This document shows positions 56,704-64,000 of a stretch of DNA of 64,000 bases, piece by piece. Below the pieces are notes generated by a model. That model was not told the origin of the DNA, made no database searches, and saw nothing but the letters and a program-made list of their open reading frames with translations. The number at the start of each line of letters is the position of its first letter. Within the stretch, counting starts at the first letter, position 1. This DNA comes from JAIQGF01 sp051006995 (GTDB taxonomy: Bacteria; Acidobacteriota; Terriglobia; Terriglobales; Acidobacteriaceae). The stretch is from NCBI GenBank assembly GCA_051006995.1, contig JBPCSQ010000034.1, positions 62,001 through 126,000 of the forward strand, written 5' to 3'. The translations under genes were made by a program, and so were the position numbers.

Positions 56704-58799
56704 AAAACACCGAATACAGCATGGCATTGGATGGAACCGATCCCGGCACTTTGACCCTCGTAGAGGACACCAAGGTCCAAGACGTCGAGCCTCATGGCGC
56801 GGCTGCGGACATCGCGCCAGCCCTGCGGACGCGCAACCCGGAGCGGGTGGTGCTTTGCCTGCTGCTCTGCGCGCTGATTCTGCAGTTGGCCGTCGCCTAC
56901 CGGCAACTTTCGGTCACCTCGGATGAGGTGGACCATCTCCATGCCGGCTATCGGTATTGGCAGTGTAATGATTTCGGCTGGAATCCGGAGCACCCTCCGC
57001 TGGCCAAGCTGGTGGATAGCGCGCCCTTGTTGTTCCTCCGCATCAACGATCCCTTCCCCGATGCCTGCGGAATGCCCAACAACAAGATTGTTGATTTCCG
57101 CGTCGGCCACGATTTCTTATTTGCCAACCCGGAATCCATGCTCACCGCGGCGCGGGCCACCGCCTCGTTGTTTCTTTTCGGTCTGCTTCTGGCCGTCTGG
57201 TTTACCGCGCGACGCTTCTTCGGTATCGGAACCGCGATGGTTGCCGGGGGGCTGTTGACGTTTGAGCCCAATCTGCTCGCGCACGGCGCACTGGTCACAA
57301 CGGACGTGCCTGCCGCCCTCGGACTGTTCGGCGCGGTGGTTTCGTTGTACTGGTATTTTGAGGGGCGCTGCGCCGCGCGGCTGGTTCTCGTCGGTGTCTG
57401 CGCGGGGATTGCGCTGGCGCTCAAGCACTCCTCACTGCTGCTGATCCCAATCTTCGGATTGCTGGCAATTGCGGATGCGTTGCTTGGCGCGCATAACGGC
57501 AGGACGTCGCTCCGCCGGGCCGGCCGGAATCTGCTTGCACTTGCATGCGCGGTACCCGTCGCCATTGGCATCCTGTGGCTGTCCTACGCCTTCGAGAACA
57601 GCCGCCCCCACGGGACTCCTGTTTCCAGGAACTTGATCTTGAACGAGGCGTCAGGACTCACGGCCACGCGGATCATTCCCGCACTCGAGCGGACCCGCAT
57701 ATTGCCGCGTTCCTATCTTCGCGGCTTGCAGGACGTGCTGGTCGAGTCCGAGGTTGGCAGGCCATCGTTCCTGCTGGGCAGGCTGTACCGAACCGGGCAG
57801 TGGTTCTACTTCCCCATCGCCTCCCTCATTAAGTTTTCTGTGCCGTTGCTGGTGCTTCTGGGCGCCGCATGTTTTGCCGTTCGCTTCTGGCGGCGCCATC
57901 TTCGGGAACTGGCTTTCCTTTCCATCCCGGCGTTCGTAGTCTTGATTTCCGCCATGGCATCAGGATTGAACATTGGCATCCGGCACTTGTTGCCCGTCTT
58001 GCCGTTTGCAATCCTGTTTGCGTCCGCGGGCGCGCTGGCGCTGACCCAACGCAAAGCATGGGGAAACGGAGTGCTAGTCGCGGCGCTAGCCTTCCATGCC
58101 GCGAGTTCTCTGCACGCCTCTCCGAACTACATCAGCTACAGCAACGAGTTCTGGGGAGGGCCCGCGAACACCTACAAGTATCTGGCAGATTCAAACACCG
58201 ATTGGGGGCAGGCCCTGAAGACGGTCAAGACTTACATGGATACCGCGCGTCCAACTCCCTGCTGGGTCATCCGGCCGTATAACGTGCTGAACAGCGACTA
58301 CGGAATCCCGTGCGGCGAGACTTCGGAATTAAGTCAGGAAGCGCCGCCCATTCATTATCAGGGCACCGTGATCGTGAGCAGCAGCGTGCTCGCCGGCCTG
58401 CACAGCTATCTCGGTGGGCCCGACATTTTTCGCGGTCACCAGCCGATAGCCAAACTAGGCGGCAGTGCCTTGCTGGTCTTTGAAGGGCAATTCGATTTCA
58501 GCAGGTTCGTGGCACTTCATCATCTGAGGATGGCGCAGGATTCCTTCCAAGCCGATCCTCAATTCGCGTTCAATGAGGCCTCGCAAGCCTCTATCCTCGA
58601 CGCCAACAACCCTGTGCCTCACATGATGATGTGTTCAGCGTCTGGAAAGCTCGGGGCGCTCGACCGGGCCGAGCGCGAATGCAATGTGGCGTTGCAGCTG
58701 ATCCGCAGGAATCCTCGTGCGGCGGCGACCGATGCGCCTACACTGAGACGATTCATGACCGAGAGAGGATTACGCGTCTACGCCGACGAGCCGCGCTGA
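56697..58799 (+). CDS. Polytopic GT39/ArnT-like glycosyltransferase
   Basis: The 700-residue protein starts at a TTG at 56697 or an ATG at 56721. It has 10-12 predicted transmembrane helices from about residue 52. The first external loop has VTSDEVDHLHAGYRYW, the acidic pair typical of GT-C (PMT/ArnT) enzymes, and WNPEHPPLAKLVDSAPLLFL, another family segment. The C-terminal third (from about 500) is soluble, with repeats resembling TPR near 600-690. Such enzymes move sugars from polyprenyl-phosphate donors to proteins or lipids. Donor and acceptor unknown. Confidence 0.78.
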   Translation: MVENTEYSMALDGTDPGTLTLVEDTKVQDVEPHGAAADIAPALRTRNPERVVLCLLLCALILQLAVAYRQLSVTSDEVDHLHAGYRYWQCNDFGWNPEHPPLAKLVDSAPLLFLRINDPFPDACGMPNNKIVDFRVGHDFLFANPESMLTAARATASLFLFGLLLAVWFTARRFFGIGTAMVAGGLLTFEPNLLAHGALVTTDVPAALGLFGAVVSLYWYFEGRCAARLVLVGVCAGIALALKHSSLLLIPIFGLLAIADALLGAHNGRTSLRRAGRNLLALACAVPVAIGILWLSYAFENSRPHGTPVSRNLILNEASGLTATRIIPALERTRILPRSYLRGLQDVLVESEVGRPSFLLGRLYRTGQWFYFPIASLIKFSVPLLVLLGAACFAVRFWRRHLRELAFLSIPAFVVLISAMASGLNIGIRHLLPVLPFAILFASAGALALTQRKAWGNGVLVAALAFHAASSLHASPNYISYSNEFWGGPANTYKYLADSNTDWGQALKTVKTYMDTARPTPCWVIRPYNVLNSDYGIPCGETSELSQEAPPIHYQGTVIVSSSVLAGLHSYLGGPDIFRGHQPIAKLGGSALLVFEGQFDFSRFVALHHLRMAQDSFQADPQFAFNEASQASILDANNPVPHMMMCSASGKLGALDRAERECNVALQLIRRNPRAAATDAPTLRRFMTERGLRVYADEPR

Positions 58800-58814
58800 A
58801 TCCATGCCACCCGT

Positions 58815-61127
58815 ATGACCGCGTCCCCGCAATCGCCGGCTCTCGCCGTCGAGCAGTCCGCCCGACCTGACGCTACATCAAGCCAGCGCTGGTTGTTTCT
58901 GTCGCTCGCCTCCATCGCCCTGGTGTACGCATTCCTTGCGGGATTGCGCACCGTCACCGATTACGATCTCGGCTGGCAATTGGCGACCGGGCGATGGATC
59001 GTGCAGCATCGCCAAATTCCTTCCACCGATGTTCTTTCCTACACCGCGGCCGGGAAGCCCTGGATCTACCCGATCGGATCCGAAGTGGCGTTGTACGCGC
59101 TCTACCGCGGAGGCGGCTACGAATGGTTGTCGTGGGCAGGCGCCATTGCGTGCGTCGGCACGATCCTGTTGCTCCTGCGCCGGGCATCCGCGCTGTCCGC
59201 CGTGTTGGCGATCGTCGCGGTTCCGAGAATCGCAGGCCGCACCGCTCCTCGTGCGGAGATGTTCACGGTCGTTCTCTTTGCCGCCTTCCTCAGCATTGTT
59301 TGGCAGCAACATAGTGAGCGGAATGCCCCACTCTGGCTGCTGCCGCCGTTGATGGTCCTATGGGTCAACCTCCATCTTGGATTTATTGCCGGTTTGGCTC
59401 TCGTCGCCGCCTACGTAGCGGTCGAGGTCCTTGAGGCAATCCCGTCGCAGCCCGGCCGTCGGCAGGTAGTCGGAATGCTGGGACGCGAAGGCCCCTGGTT
59501 ACTCATTACATTTGCAGCGACGCTGGTCAATCCATGGGGCTGGGGGATCTACCGCGCTCTCCTCAATCAGCAGCGCGCGATGGCGCTTCATGCGGAATGG
59601 ATCAGCGAGTGGGCAGGGGTCACGCTCAATCACAGCACGGTGCAAAGTGCCTTGTCTGGCCGCGACCCCAGAAGCGCTTTCCTGTGGTTGCTCGCGATTT
59701 CGGCGGTCGCCGTCATCTTGTCGTTATTGCGGCGCCGATGGGGGCCGGCGCTCCTGTTGAGTGGTGCCGCATGGTTCGCCGAACGCCACGTTCGTTTACA
59801 GGCCCTGTTCGCATGCCTGGTCGTGGTGGTAGCCGGTACGGTCTTGACCGAAGCATGGAGCCGGGTAGCAGAGACTACCCTGGACAGACGCCTGCGCGGC
59901 ATTCTTGCGGCCGGTTGCGTGGGAATGTTGCTTTTGCTTGCCGGAGTGCGTTCGGCCGACCTCGTCTCTCAGCGGCACTATCTGGCCGGGACGGATTTGG
60001 CGTCTTTTGGAACGGGCCTGTCGTGGTGGTTTCCTGAGCGCGCTGCTGCTTTCGTTGAGCGCGAGAACATTCCCGGCCAGATCTTCGATACCTACAATGA
60101 GGGTGGATACATCGCCTGGAGGCTGGGACCGAAGTACAAGGATTACATTGATGGGCGCGCAATTCCGTTCGGCCCGCAGTTGTTCCAGCGCGAGGGTGAA
60201 CTGCTACAGACTCCGCCGGATTCTCCTGCTTGGAACCGGGAAGCAGAACGGTACGGCATCAACGCCGTCATCGTTTCCCTGGCGCGCTACGACGGCCTAC
60301 AGATATTCCGCGTTCTTCGCGACTTTTGCGTCAGCCCCACGTGGCGGCCAGTCTTCCTCGACGAGGTGTCGGCCGTTTTTGTGCGCCGTCAGCCCGCGAC
60401 CGAGGCCCTGATTCAGCGCTCGCAAATCGATTGCGCGACGGTGCAGCTGCCGGCGAATCCGCCGCGCACGAACGGCGCCGAGGCTTTCAATCAGTGGGCC
60501 AATGCGTCCACCGTGTTGGAGGTTCTGGGACGCGACCCGGAAGCGTGGACAGCCACCGAAAATGCATTGAGAGTCTTCCCGGATAGCGCCATCGTGCATT
60601 TCGTCCGCGGCAATCTCTTGATGAATGCCGGCAACTGGCGTAACGCCGAATCGGAGTACCTCTCCGCTGCTTACCTGGAGCCAAGCGAAGCGACTTACTC
60701 GGCCCTGGCAGACCTCTACCGGACTGAAGGCCGGATGGCCGATGCGCTGGCTGCCTTGCAGCAAGCCGCTGCCTGGTCGAACAAACCTTACGCCGTGTTT
60801 CTCTCGCTCGGCTTCACATACCTTCAAGTTGGCCGCCCTGGCGAAGCGTTGACTACCTTTGACAAAGCCGCTTCCGAGGTGCCCACCGGCACGCCGGCAG
60901 CGCAAGCCGGCCCGTTCTTTGCGCGCTTGGCGCAAGGCCGCGCTTTCGCCTGGAATGCCTTGGGAAATCTCAGCCGGGCAACTTTCTATGCCGAGGAGGC
61001 AGCTCGGCTTGCGCCGCACGATCCTGATCGCCTGCTGGAGCTGGCACGGTTGTATGAACTCCAAGGAAGAGTAGATGAGGCCAGGCAAATTAGGGCCCGT
61101 GCCATGGCTCTCCAACGCCAACCTTAG
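58815..61127 (+). CDS. Large polytopic membrane protein with C-terminal TPR domain
   Basis: The 770-residue protein has about 9-10 transmembrane helices in residues 25-400, starting RWLFLSLASIALVYAFLAGL. VTDYDLGWQLATGRWIVQHR in the first loop and GEVALYALYRGG-type segments resemble GT-C-like families of unclear activity. A periplasmic domain (about 400-540) has NEGGYIAWRLGPKYKDYIDG, seen in uncharacterised bacterial membrane proteins. From about 560 to the end TPR repeats run: VHFVRGNLLMNAGNWRNAES and AVFLSLGFTYLQVGRPGEAL. Sixteen bases after the GT39-like gene, so probably one operon. Confidence 0.72.
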   Translation: MTASPQSPALAVEQSARPDATSSQRWLFLSLASIALVYAFLAGLRTVTDYDLGWQLATGRWIVQHRQIPSTDVLSYTAAGKPWIYPIGSEVALYALYRGGGYEWLSWAGAIACVGTILLLLRRASALSAVLAIVAVPRIAGRTAPRAEMFTVVLFAAFLSIVWQQHSERNAPLWLLPPLMVLWVNLHLGFIAGLALVAAYVAVEVLEAIPSQPGRRQVVGMLGREGPWLLITFAATLVNPWGWGIYRALLNQQRAMALHAEWISEWAGVTLNHSTVQSALSGRDPRSAFLWLLAISAVAVILSLLRRRWGPALLLSGAAWFAERHVRLQALFACLVVVVAGTVLTEAWSRVAETTLDRRLRGILAAGCVGMLLLLAGVRSADLVSQRHYLAGTDLASFGTGLSWWFPERAAAFVERENIPGQIFDTYNEGGYIAWRLGPKYKDYIDGRAIPFGPQLFQREGELLQTPPDSPAWNREAERYGINAVIVSLARYDGLQIFRVLRDFCVSPTWRPVFLDEVSAVFVRRQPATEALIQRSQIDCATVQLPANPPRTNGAEAFNQWANASTVLEVLGRDPEAWTATENALRVFPDSAIVHFVRGNLLMNAGNWRNAESEYLSAAYLEPSEATYSALADLYRTEGRMADALAALQQAAAWSNKPYAVFLSLGFTYLQVGRPGEALTTFDKAASEVPTGTPAAQAGPFFARLAQGRAFAWNALGNLSRATFYAEEAARLAPHDPDRLLELARLYELQGRVDEARQIRARAMALQRQP

Positions 61128-61230
61128 CCTTGCTTGCGCAACCAGAAGAAAAACTGCGCTTTGCCCTCATCCATGCTCGAGACGTGAGCCAGGCGATTCG
61201 TGCAAATCGGAATAAGGAAGCGGCTGCCGC

Positions 61231-63069
61231 TCAATACTTGCTGGCGTTGTGAGGTACACCGTGGCAGGTGAGCGTGCAGGTTTTCGCAGTTCGGTTGTAG
61301 GAGATCGGCGTCTGCCCGAGCGGCGCTACAACATTGATGTCGAAGTCCACCAGCCTCTCGCCCGTAACGTTGGCATTGGTCCCTCCCATGCCATGCGAGG
61401 TATGGCAAACCGAACAGGAGAACCCGTCCGTCCTGACGTGGCTTACGTGACGGGTAAAAGGGCTGCTGCTGGAGATCACCGACGACAGGTCGTGGCACTT
61501 GTCGCAGAGCGCATAGGGTCCGGTCGCGGTAAAGTCCGGATTCGGCAAAGGGTTCGTGACTACCGCCCCGGGAGTGGGCGCCTGCGTCATTTCGTAGCGG
61601 CGCTCAAGAAGATGCGTAAACGTCGAGCCGTGCGGCCCGTTCGGTCCGGCGCCACCCGATTCCCGATTGTCATCGCTGTTATGGCAATCCGAGCAGAAGA
61701 TCCGGCTGCCAATCGCGCGGCCCAGCGTCGTCCCGTCCAGCTTAAGCATGTTGGTGCGCACGCTGCTCGGCGCTGCCAGGCTATTGAGCCGGTCATGGGT
61801 CACCGGGTGACTCGACGTGGAGGAAGCGCTCAACTGGAGCATCACGTTGAGCGGATCTCCCGGGGCTACCAACGGCACGGGAAAGTAGCCATACCGGGTG
61901 GTATCGACGGCCTTACCGGAACTGTTGCCATGGCAGCGGAAGCAGTTCTCATATTGATTGACGGCGGGATTGACCACCGTTGCGCCGTCGGTCGCGCTGA
62001 TGCCTAGCATGGAGGTTTGCGACGCGCGCACCAGCGGCGCATCGCCGAACGTCGTCACCGGCTGGGAGGCGTGCGGATTGTGACAATCCACGCAGGTGGC
62101 GTGCCGGTTGTTGTTCAACACCGCGCTCTCGGCACGATCGTGCGTGTTGTTCCCCGCCGGAAACGGATGGCTGCGTTTGGCAAACTCGGCGGCTACGTTG
62201 AGTGAGGCAGGTTGTGTATTAGAGCCGTTGTGGCAGCTCAAACAGTCTTGCTCATCGCGCCCGCGGAGCAGTCGCGCCGCGCCGCTGGCGTTGTGCGGCA
62301 TGTGGCACGCGACGCAGGCATTCTGGGCAATCGTGCTGTAGCCGCCGACGTACGGCTGATTGGCTGTCGTCGCCCCGGAAGTCGCGTGCGCGCTTACCGC
62401 CCAGCCGCCCAGGTAATTGACTTGTCCGGCAACCACGCGCGTGGGATCGTGGCACGCCAGGCAGAGCTGCCCTTTTGAACTGTCGCGCACCAGGAACATC
62501 GGCAAGGCAGTATCCACCCACTGATAGTGCGGGTCGTGGCAGGTCGTGCACTCGACCGTTCCGTTGATCAACTGCACCGCGGTGTCGGCCGTGCGCGGAG
62601 GCGACCCAAACAGCAGCGCATTCATCTCGGGAGCATTCACCAGCGGCGTTTTCATGCTGAACGGGTGGGAGCTCCTGAGATCATTGCCGAAATTCGACGT
62701 GGACCGCAGGTTGCCGCTCATCGTCATCTGTCCGTAGGCAAATGTCTGCCCGATGGCTACGCTCCCGTCATGGCAACTCAAGCACAGCTTGCTGGGACTT
62801 CCGACCAGCGGCTGCAGCCCCTCCTGGTGGTAGGTCGAACTCGTGTAATTCGTATAGGTCTGGACCGAGAGCGCCTGGTTCCACAGCGGCAGGGGCGCAA
62901 ACGCACTGTTGTGCGGAGCATGGCAATACAAGCAAGCCGACGAGACCGGGCCGCGGACCGGAGAGCTCCCCCCGGGGGACATGTCGTGATCGTTGCTGAC
63001 ACTGGTCTGCGCGGCCACGGAGGTGGTCAGCAGGATCAAGGACGCAATCGCCAGCGCGCCAGATCTCAT
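61231..63069 (-). CDS. Secreted dodecahaem-type cytochrome c
   Basis: The 612-residue protein starts at the ATG at 63069 (MRSGALAIASLILLTTSVAAQ is a signal peptide), overlapping the stop of the NHL gene (ATGA). I count eleven CxxCH motifs (CLYCH, CLSCH, CTTCH, CLACH, CVACH, CLSCH, CVDCH, CFRCH, CSDCH, CDKCH, CSVCH) plus one CTLTCH (CxxxCH) near the C-terminus. Conserved repeats of the kind CVxCHxPH and SHPF/SHPV are typical of extracellular multihaem cytochromes of Geobacter-like and acidobacterial genomes. Likely role: electron transfer at or outside the outer membrane. Coupled to an NHL propeller protein. Confidence 0.92.
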   Translation of the reverse strand: MRSGALAIASLILLTTSVAAQTSVSNDHDMSPGGSSPVRGPVSSACLYCHAPHNSAFAPLPLWNQALSVQTYTNYTSSTYHQEGLQPLVGSPSKLCLSCHDGSVAIGQTFAYGQMTMSGNLRSTSNFGNDLRSSHPFSMKTPLVNAPEMNALLFGSPPRTADTAVQLINGTVECTTCHDPHYQWVDTALPMFLVRDSSKGQLCLACHDPTRVVAGQVNYLGGWAVSAHATSGATTANQPYVGGYSTIAQNACVACHMPHNASGAARLLRGRDEQDCLSCHNGSNTQPASLNVAAEFAKRSHPFPAGNNTHDRAESAVLNNNRHATCVDCHNPHASQPVTTFGDAPLVRASQTSMLGISATDGATVVNPAVNQYENCFRCHGNSSGKAVDTTRYGYFPVPLVAPGDPLNVMLQLSASSTSSHPVTHDRLNSLAAPSSVRTNMLKLDGTTLGRAIGSRIFCSDCHNSDDNRESGGAGPNGPHGSTFTHLLERRYEMTQAPTPGAVVTNPLPNPDFTATGPYALCDKCHDLSSVISSSSPFTRHVSHVRTDGFSCSVCHTSHGMGGTNANVTGERLVDFDINVVAPLGQTPISYNRTAKTCTLTCHGVPHNASKY

Positions 63070-64000
63070 CGCGACCCCGTCGGAGTACTCTTCGCTCCCC
63101 AATAGCGAAACACTTGAACACGGCGGTTGTAGGAATCCACTACGAAGATCCGATCCTGGCGATCGACAAAGAGCCCCGTGGGCAGCTGAAATTCCTCCGG
63201 GCCGGTGCCGGTTTGGCCGAAGTAGTACAACAGACGCGCCTCATGATCGAAAACCTGCACCGTCTCAAACAAATTGTCCACGATGTAGAGATTGTTTTCG
63301 CTGTCCATCGCTACGCCTTTGGGCCGGAACAAGCTCCCGCTGCGCGCGCCGAATTTTCCAACCATGTAAAGGAAAGTGCCGGAAAGATCGAACACCTGGA
63401 CCCGGAAATTCATGGCATCCACCACCAGCAGCTCGTTCCCATGCAGAAGCAACTCGGTGGGGAAGTTAAACTCACCCGGCTGGGTGCCGCGCTGGCCGAT
63501 CGTTCGCAGCATATTGCCTTGCAGGTCGAGAACAAAAATCTTGTGCCGGTAGGTGTCGGTGACGAAGATGTGATTGGCCGCGGAATCGACTGCAATTCCG
63601 GCCGCATGCTTAAAAAGCCCTTCGCCCCCCTTCAAACTACCCACCAGCCGGCGGAATTTGCCGTTGGCGTCGAAGACGTAAACTTTTCCGGACTCCGAGT
63701 CGGTAGCGTAAATGTTGTCCTGCGCGTCCACCGTGACGCATTGCGGAGCATGAAACGGCTCTTTGCCGGCATGCGTCAGGATGGAGTACTTCTGCCGCTC
63801 GAAGTCGAAGATGTGGATGGCGGGAATGCCCGGATCGGTGACGATGATGCGCCCGCGTGAATCCTCCACGATCCCGTACGGCCGGACCAGGTAACGGAAG
63901 TCGGGCGCGCCGGCAACGATGTCGAACACCCGCGTCCAGAAGCCGCGTTTCAGCCGGACCTCCCGCTCCGACGAGAACATTCGTTCGAACGTCAGCTTTC
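63066..64000 (-). CDS. NHL-repeat beta-propeller protein (N-terminus beyond window)
   Basis: The frame is open through the window's right edge, so only about 311 residues are seen; an internal ATG at 63980 is unlikely to be the start because KLTFER-type family sequence continues upstream. Six NHL-like blades occur: YGIVEDSRGRIIVTDPGIPA, QCVTVDAQDNIYATDSESG, AGIAVDSAANHIFVTDTYRH, TELLLHGNELLVVDAMNFRV, KGVAMDSENNLYIVDNLFET and TGLFVDRQDRIFVVDSYNRR. Each has the DxxG..YV.D..N pattern. It overlaps the dodecahaem cytochrome gene by four bases, so the propeller and cytochrome are probably a complex. Confidence 0.88.
   Translation of the reverse strand, partial: KLTFERMFSSEREVRLKRGFWTRVFDIVAGAPDFRYLVRPYGIVEDSRGRIIVTDPGIPAIHIFDFERQKYSILTHAGKEPFHAPQCVTVDAQDNIYATDSESGKVYVFDANGKFRRLVGSLKGGEGLFKHAAGIAVDSAANHIFVTDTYRHKIFVLDLQGNMLRTIGQRGTQPGEFNFPTELLLHGNELLVVDAMNFRVQVFDLSGTFLYMVGKFGARSGSLFRPKGVAMDSENNLYIVDNLFETVQVFDHEARLLYYFGQTGTGPEEFQLPTGLFVDRQDRIFVVDSYNRRVQVFRYWGAKSTPTGSR

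Overview
The window is a high-GC bacterial chromosome segment whose gene content fits an aerobic or microaerophilic Acidobacteriota (Terriglobia/Koribacter-like). That placement is inferred from the mix of content, not from a marker gene. The mix includes Tat-exported oxidoreductases, PEP-CTERM and choice-of-anchor proteins, multihaem cytochromes c, System I cytochrome c maturation, split GcvP and split transketolase, DUF2911, and dispersed short intergenic repeats. There are no rRNA genes, CRISPR arrays, recognisable transposases or phage genes. One tRNA gene, Arg(CCG), is present.

Layout. 1-5.5 kb: a truncated secreted amidohydrolase, a parS-like palindrome between DnaA-box-like sequences, a Tat-exported M19 dipeptidase homologue lacking usual metal ligands, and treY. 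5.5-14.7 kb: an accessory stretch of single genes in alternating orientation (small zinc-finger protein, metzincin-type protease, beta-propeller, Tat-exported carotenoid-desaturase-like FAD enzyme, LamG protein). These genes are separated by copies of one intergenic repeat family, and the LamG gene sits behind a c-di-GMP-I (GEMM) riboswitch with a terminator. 14.8-18.5 kb: malQ and a PpiD-type chaperone/isomerase.

18.9-26.2 kb: an F420 biosynthesis and use cluster on the minus strand (mocA-like::cofG fusion, cofD, cofC, cofE, cofH, npdG), with divergent xdhC followed by tRNA-Arg. The fusion linker appears to be an intergenic repeat captured in frame. 26.4-31.7 kb: small membrane, PEP-CTERM, choice-of-anchor, PilZ, RRM, FGE-like and MscS genes. 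31.7-36.3 kb: tatA, the overlapping ccmEABCD operon (CcmE is the CxxxY type) and thiC.

36.4-42.8 kb: a coiled-coil membrane protein, an operon of GAF protein and split transketolase, a STAS protein, a patatin and a Nudix hydrolase. 43.1-49.3 kb: a fadN-(hicA-hicB-unknown)-fadA-fadE beta-oxidation operon preceded by a promoter and an attenuator-like hairpin. 49.4-50.4 kb: DUF2911 and an FmdB-type zinc ribbon with a CIRCE-like palindrome upstream. 50.4-55.1 kb: the glycine cleavage operon gcvT-H-PA-PB.

55.2-64 kb: a tetrahaem cytochrome c, then a sigma-54-type promoter in front of a TPR protein and two large polytopic membrane proteins, then a 12-haem-motif cytochrome c coupled to an NHL beta-propeller protein cut by the window edge. 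Together the window supplies cofactor synthesis (F420, thiamine), cytochrome c assembly with its client cytochromes, C1/glycine and fatty acid catabolism, and a block of surface proteins with signs of c-di-GMP control.
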